A DNA stretch of 10,689 nt from Bacteroidaceae bacterium (GTDB taxonomy: Bacteria; Bacteroidota; Bacteroidia; Bacteroidales; Bacteroidaceae). This document shows, piece after piece, positions 7,159 through 10,689 of this stretch (positions are counted from its first letter, which is position 1; each line of letters starts with the position of its first letter). The stretch is taken from NCBI GenBank assembly GCA_024695315.1, contig JAILIJ010000159.1, positions 1 through 10,689 on the forward strand, in the 5' to 3' direction. The notes under the pieces were generated by a model. It was not told the DNA's origin, made no database searches, and was given only the letters and a program-made list of their open reading frames with translations. The position numbers and the translations under genes are program-made.

Positions 7159-9918
7159 TTATTTAATGATTTTCTTTACTGAGCCATCAGATTTTCTGAC
7201 TATGTTGATTCCTTTTGTGGCGTTTTGTAGTTGCAGCCCATTGATGGAAAAGACTTCTTGAACTGTGCCGTCAATATTTGTCTTTATACCATCTAAGTCA
7301 GTTGAATCATCGTCAAGGTCTTTGGATGCCTCGTCGAGGTCTGTAACAATGGCGTTGACTTCACTATCTGTAAGAGCATAATTGTATATTCTAAAGTCAT
7401 CAATGTAGCCTTTGAAAAATGGATCGGAAGCGAACTGGCTTCGACCGATGTAGTTTAGTACAGGAGCAATGTCGCTTGGCTTTATAGTGAAAGTCTGACT
7501 AGAAATAACCATCTTGCCGTCAAGGTATAGCTTCACTTCAACGTAACCTGTCTGAAGAGGTTTAATGCTTACTGCTACGTGAGTCCATTTACTTTTTGTT
7601 AATTTTTTCCCGGTGGTAATAATCTGTTCCTCTCCGCCATTTTTCATAACAAAGCGCATTTCTGTTCCGTTTGATGGGGTAAAGAACATGTAGTTGTTTG
7701 TACCATTACCGAAGTCAAAGATACGTTCCCATGATGATGAACCACTCCAGCGTGTCCAAAAGGCTATTGTCATAGAGTCAAGATTTGTCGCTGAATATGG
7801 TATTTCTATGTATGAATTTCCTTTGCTCATGTTGAATGAATTAAGCCCAGACATATGTATTAATGACGAATAGTATGGGGTTCCATATAGGCATGAGTTT
7901 AACTGATTTATCGAGTTGTCCGAAAGATTGTTTTCGAATTGTAGTTGCATGATTAGTGCATTTGTACCTGTAGCTTTTGCTTCTATGGTATTGCTTGCTA
8001 GCCCCCTTGTTCCATTATATGCTACGGGTATTACCTTATATATATATTCTGTTGTGCCTATTGTTGAATTATCAAGAAAGGTATTTCCTGACACAGAACG
8101 CGCGATGGTGTTGTATTCACCTGTGCTCTTTGGGGCTCTAAGAATATTATATTTAACAGTAGTGTCGTTTATGGCGGTCCAGTTAAGTCTTACACTTGAA
8201 GCGAACTCGTTGACTGTTATATTTGCATTGTCCCAGGTTGGAGCTGTGTTATTACATGGAGCATCAAGTTTTTGAAATCTCCACATATATCTTTTTCTTA
8301 TGCTTTGGCTGGTCTCTTTTGTTGGACATTCACCAAGGAATACTTTAGAACCACTTGTGGAGGAACTACAGTAGAGTGCTTTATTACTATACCTATTTAT
8401 AATATACCAGTAGCCTTCACCTGCATATTTTAGGTACCATTGCTCGTTTTCACCAATGTTTCCTGTATTTTGGTATGCTATGGCGGATGCTCCAGTATTT
8501 AGGTTCCAATTTAAAAGGTCAAGGTACATTTTTTTTTCTGTATTTAGAAGGATTGTCCAATATGAGCAGTCGCCAGAGATGTTTTTAGGTGTAACACTCC
8601 ATTGCTGCTGAGTGGCTGTTGTATTGTTTTTACGAGTTATGCATTGTACTTGTGTTCCTGATGAAGAAGTCGTTGATGGTAATGCAAGGAGCATTTTGTT
8701 GTTGTAGTTCATGATTGTGTATGTTCCATCAATATATTCTTGAGGAACATCTTCACCATATGTTATGTCTATGAGTTTTTCCGCATTTATTTGTCCTGTT
8801 TGATATCCGGTTCCACCAGGGATGTCAACTACATATTCTCTGCAAGGACCATAGCCATTGAAGTACACGTCTTTTGTCGTGGATACGAAACGGTATGAGG
8901 CATTGCTTGCTTGACGTTCTGATGTACCTATGAAGGCATGATATTCTTTAGTGGAGTCGTTTCTGTATACTGCACCAGATGTCCATGTACTTGCATTTTC
9001 TGCATAGCCCAATCTAACACCTTGGTTTGAGTCCTTGCAAAACTGTCCTCGTGCGCGACTGTCGAATGCCCACCATATTCCTGTTGTCATGCCATAGTTC
9101 GCTCCAACAATAGCTTCTCCCACATTGTGTAATTCGTCACCTGTAGCAAACTTATTGTCTGCTACAACTGTTGAGAAAAATGATGAATAATTTTCAAGTG
9201 AACCAGCAAGTTGGTGAGTGTTACCTTCGTCGAGATAGTCCTTGAGATAATTATACCATTCAAGGGCCATATCACAGTTGAGCGTGTTACCGCCGCAAAG
9301 TCGAACGTCGTTGAAATATGGGTCCGATTTTATGAGCTTGCAGATGTTTAAGAAGTCTTCTTTTGTACCTTGTCCCCAATTGGAATAATCTGGTTCGTTG
9401 AATGGAGATATACTTATAATGTGTAATCCGTTTTTTTCACAATATTGAACACTGGCTTTTATAAGTTTGTACCACTCTTCGGGTTTTCCTACATAGTTGG
9501 TATATCCGTCGTAATTTTTCATTGCTTCATGGTCGCAGTTCATATTGGCTTGTGTTACACCTGTTAGTTTAATGTGCTTTATGCGACTGTATAGAGCGTT
9601 TTTCTGTGCACTCGTCAATTCATATGTACCATCTGAATTTGTTTTTACAAGTTCGTTAGGCTGAAAACTTACGCGACCAGTGGAAAAGTTATCCTTTCCT
9701 ATATGTGCAATTCCGCGGTACACGTTTATATCCGAGTCCCATGCTGTATCCATACCCCAGTTTATATGAAAAGATTCACCTTCTGCATTTACGTCAAAAG
9801 GTATTGTACAAGTAGTGGTTTTATATGCCTTTAAATAGTCTGTGCAAGACTGGGCATTAATATTCTGTGTGGATATATGAACACATAGAATAGTTGCCAA
9901 TGATAAAAAAGACTTCAT
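7159..9918 (-). CDS. Modular secreted TIM-barrel glycosidase with ricin-type, FN3 and LamG domains
   Basis: I place the start at the ATG at 9918 (MKSFLSLATILC..., signal peptide ending near NAQ), giving 919 residues. The longer frame from 9981 would start upstream of the likely promoter and add a non-signal extension. Numbering from 9918: residues about 25-395 look like a clan GH-A type barrel, with SISPFNEPDYSNWG carrying the Asn-Glu-Pro acid/base signature (Glu175) and GEAIVGANYG holding a possible nucleophile (Glu268). I cannot settle the family; it is GH30-like or GH5/GH39-like. Then come a ricin-type beta-trefoil (about 397-549, three Q-x-W-like repeats QQQWSV, NEQWYL, YMWRF), a fibronectin III-like domain (about 554-650), a LamG/concanavalin-like domain (about 652-859, DGKMVISSQTF and GYIDDFRIYNYAL), an Asp-rich linker, and a C-terminal segment (about 884-919) like T9SS sorting signals. 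It is probably exported to the cell surface to cut a polysaccharide and is first in an operon with the GH43 gene. Confidence 0.82.
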   Translation of the reverse strand: MKSFLSLATILCVHISTQNINAQSCTDYLKAYKTTTCTIPFDVNAEGESFHINWGMDTAWDSDINVYRGIAHIGKDNFSTGRVSFQPNELVKTNSDGTYELTSAQKNALYSRIKHIKLTGVTQANMNCDHEAMKNYDGYTNYVGKPEEWYKLIKASVQYCEKNGLHIISISPFNEPDYSNWGQGTKEDFLNICKLIKSDPYFNDVRLCGGNTLNCDMALEWYNYLKDYLDEGNTHQLAGSLENYSSFFSTVVADNKFATGDELHNVGEAIVGANYGMTTGIWWAFDSRARGQFCKDSNQGVRLGYAENASTWTSGAVYRNDSTKEYHAFIGTSERQASNASYRFVSTTKDVYFNGYGPCREYVVDIPGGTGYQTGQINAEKLIDITYGEDVPQEYIDGTYTIMNYNNKMLLALPSTTSSSGTQVQCITRKNNTTATQQQWSVTPKNISGDCSYWTILLNTEKKMYLDLLNWNLNTGASAIAYQNTGNIGENEQWYLKYAGEGYWYIINRYSNKALYCSSSTSGSKVFLGECPTKETSQSIRKRYMWRFQKLDAPCNNTAPTWDNANITVNEFASSVRLNWTAINDTTVKYNILRAPKSTGEYNTIARSVSGNTFLDNSTIGTTEYIYKVIPVAYNGTRGLASNTIEAKATGTNALIMQLQFENNLSDNSINQLNSCLYGTPYYSSLIHMSGLNSFNMSKGNSYIEIPYSATNLDSMTIAFWTRWSGSSSWERIFDFGNGTNNYMFFTPSNGTEMRFVMKNGGEEQIITTGKKLTKSKWTHVAVSIKPLQTGYVEVKLYLDGKMVISSQTFTIKPSDIAPVLNYIGRSQFASDPFFKGYIDDFRIYNYALTDSEVNAIVTDLDEASKDLDDDSTDLDGIKTNIDGTVQEVFSINGLQLQNATKGINIVRKSDGSVKKIIK

Positions 9919-9951
9919 ATTTGATGTTTTTTTGTTTAGTAATTGCTTTTG

Positions 9952-9959
9952 CAAATATA
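9952..9959 (-). promoter_or_regulatory. Promoter -7 element (TATATTTG) for the glycosidase operon
   Basis: TATATTTG on the minus strand fits TAnnTTTG. An ATTG (9982 to 9979, minus) sits 19 bases upstream and matches the -33 TTTG in three of four bases. Transcription would begin near 9944, giving a leader of about 26 bases before the ATG at 9918. This supports the choice of 9918 over the upstream in-frame ATG at 9981, which would lie ahead of the transcript start. Confidence 0.6.
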
Positions 9960-10127
9960 ATAGTTTTAACAACAGAGACAATAATATGAATACATTAAAA
10001 TTAAATGTTTGGCTCTAATTGCTCTTAAAATGACTTAATATTGGGTGATTTTAGTTTTTTTTTGCTTAATGCTTAACTTTTATTTCTTTTTTTTTGATAA
10101 TATTGCACTTGATAATGAAAAAAAACT

Positions 10128-10135
10128 TAACTTTG
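10128..10135 (+). promoter_or_regulatory. Candidate -7 element (TAACTTTG) for the DUF3575 gene
   Basis: TAACTTTG fits TAnnTTTG, with ATTG at 10102-10105 as a poor -33 candidate (spacer 22, longer than usual). The transcript would begin near 10142 and carry an untranslated leader of about 177 bases to the ATG at 10319. The leader is unusually long compared with the two other genes here, leaving room for regulation, but no riboswitch fold was recognised. Confidence 0.45.
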
Positions 10136-10235
10136 CATTCGATTTAGTGAAGTTGATGGAAAATTTTGTAGGATTTATTATGTCATACAAATGATACATT
10201 TTTTGTCACGAACGTTTTCTGCAACTTAAATTGGT

Positions 10236-10251
10236 CAGTTAAGCAGTTAAG
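10236..10251 (+). repeat. Tandem direct repeat CAGTTAAG x2 in the DUF3575 leader
   Basis: Two adjacent exact copies of CAGTTAAG lie in the untranslated leader, about 70 bases before the ATG. Such a short perfect tandem repeat could be an operator half-site pair, or it could be chance in AT-rich DNA. No other copy was noticed in the window. Confidence 0.4.
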
Positions 10252-10318
10252 TACTTGCGGGGAATAGCACTTCATAATTATTAGATTAAGTATTAAAAAT
10301 TAGTTAAAAGAATTCGGA

Positions 10319-10689
10319 ATGGGATATTTGAGTAGACATCAAAATGTTCATCGTATATTCGTATCGTCACTCTTGTTCATTATAGTGTCGTTCATGAGCT
10401 GCATGAAAGCGCAGGTTGTGGATGATACCATGCATGTAATCTATGCCAAGCCGGCTGATCGTATCTTTTTGCGTACCAATACTTTTGATTGGTTAATCCA
10501 AACTCCGAACGTTGGTTTGGAATATGCAGTGCGTTCAGAGAACTGGAACAGATGGACTGTTGGTGTGAATGTGAAAGGTCGTTGGAAGGGTTCTAATACT
10601 TTTAAACCAGGACTTGTTTACAACTTGAATGAAATCCGAGTTGAGTTTAAAAACTATTGGCGTGAGCGTTTCGTGCGTGGAGAAGGTGT
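10319..10689 (+). CDS. DUF3575-like envelope protein, N-terminal part only (partial)
   Basis: The frame opens at ATG 10319 and runs to the window edge (123 complete codons). The first 32 residues (MGYLSRHQNVHRIF, then a hydrophobic SSLLFIIVSFMSCMKAQ) look like a signal peptide, cleaved probably after KA. The mature part begins near VVDDTMHVIYAK and carries FLRTNTFDWLIQTPNVGLEY, followed by RWTVGVNVKGRWK. This matches the K-TN-L...TPN-G-E pattern I associate with DUF3575, a Bacteroidales outer-membrane-barrel-like family often found beside fimbria-type genes. Its biochemical role is not established. The gene diverges from the glycosidase operon and probably starts a different unit. The assignment rests on a short stretch, so the family is moderately sure and the function unknown. 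Confidence 0.72.
   Translation, partial: MGYLSRHQNVHRIFVSSLLFIIVSFMSCMKAQVVDDTMHVIYAKPADRIFLRTNTFDWLIQTPNVGLEYAVRSENWNRWTVGVNVKGRWKGSNTFKPGLVYNLNEIRVEFKNYWRERFVRGEG

Larger units (their letters stand above)
9919..10318. other. Intergenic region between the glycosidase operon and the DUF3575 gene
   Basis: About 400 AT-rich bases without a convincing gene on either strand. It holds the glycosidase-operon promoter near 9952, long T and A tracts (10056-10064, 10088-10095, 10119-10125), a candidate -7 element at 10128-10135 facing the DUF3575 gene, and a tandem octamer repeat at 10236-10251. No terminator hairpin was seen; none is needed here because the flanking genes diverge. Confidence 0.65.

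Noticed and set aside
7255..7350. Asp-rich stretch (DLDEASKDLDDDSTDLDG) considered as a dockerin-like or calcium-binding repeat
   Set aside because: The spacing of Asp residues does not fit a dockerin EF-hand loop, and it is better explained as an acidic linker before the C-terminal sorting segment.
7916..8275. 119-codon plus-strand ORF
   Set aside because: It lies fully antisense to the FN3/ricin part of the glycosidase gene, shows no recognisable domain or promoter, and is a shadow of that gene.
9919..9981. In-frame extension of the modular glycosidase to ATG 9981 (adds MSLLLKLLYLQKQ... )
   Set aside because: It overlaps the likely promoter (-7 at 9952-9959), and the ATG at 9918 begins a standard signal peptide. 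The extension would bury that signal peptide 21 residues inside the protein.
10156..10194. 12-codon leader ORF (MENFVGFIMSYK) ahead of the DUF3575 gene
   Set aside because: It is too short, has no visible ribosome-binding feature, no run of a single amino acid and no attenuator hairpin after it; such ORFs are frequent by chance.
10319..10420. Lipoprotein signal (Cys in SFMSCMKAQ) in the DUF3575-like protein
   Set aside because: Positions before the Cys (F, M, S) do not fit a lipobox well, and a normal signal-peptidase site after MKA is equally available.

Overview
The window looks like chromosomal DNA of a member of the Bacteroidales, most likely a Prevotella-type organism. The evidence is internal. 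There is an inner-membrane regulator with the periplasmic layout of a Bacteroidetes hybrid two-component system. Signal peptides end in QAQ or NAQ. One enzyme ends in a type IX secretion (T9SS)-like C-terminal segment. The promoters match the Bacteroidetes -7 element TAnnTTTG, and the intergenic DNA is AT-rich. No tRNA, rRNA, CRISPR array or insertion sequence was seen.

Layout. Positions 1-2640 (minus) hold a long secreted repeat protein whose C-terminus lies outside the window. Positions 2641-2942 are a divergent promoter region. Positions 2943-5777 (plus) encode a transmembrane sensor-regulator with two predicted 7-bladed propellers, a Y_Y_Y domain, one membrane helix and an AraC-type DNA-binding domain, but no kinase or receiver. 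A hairpin at 5902-5938 separates it from a convergent two-gene operon on the minus strand. That operon runs from a modular TIM-barrel-type glycosidase (9918 to 7159) into a GH43-family enzyme (7146 to 5950), with a 12-base gap. Positions 9919-10318 are intergenic, and from 10319 (plus) a DUF3575-type envelope protein begins and runs off the window.

How the genes may work together (inference). The regulator, the two secreted glycosidases and the carbohydrate-binding-like secreted protein resemble a small polysaccharide-degradation locus, in which a glycan fragment sensed in the periplasm switches on the neighbouring enzymes. No SusC/SusD transporter pair is present here, so the locus is either incomplete in this window or a satellite of a system elsewhere. 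The substrate cannot be read from the sequence. The DUF3575 gene probably starts a separate envelope or fimbria-type cluster.

The points most worth a second look are the kinase-less regulator, an apparent decayed second copy of its recognition-helix segment exactly 100 bases downstream, and the repeated modules of the long secreted protein.
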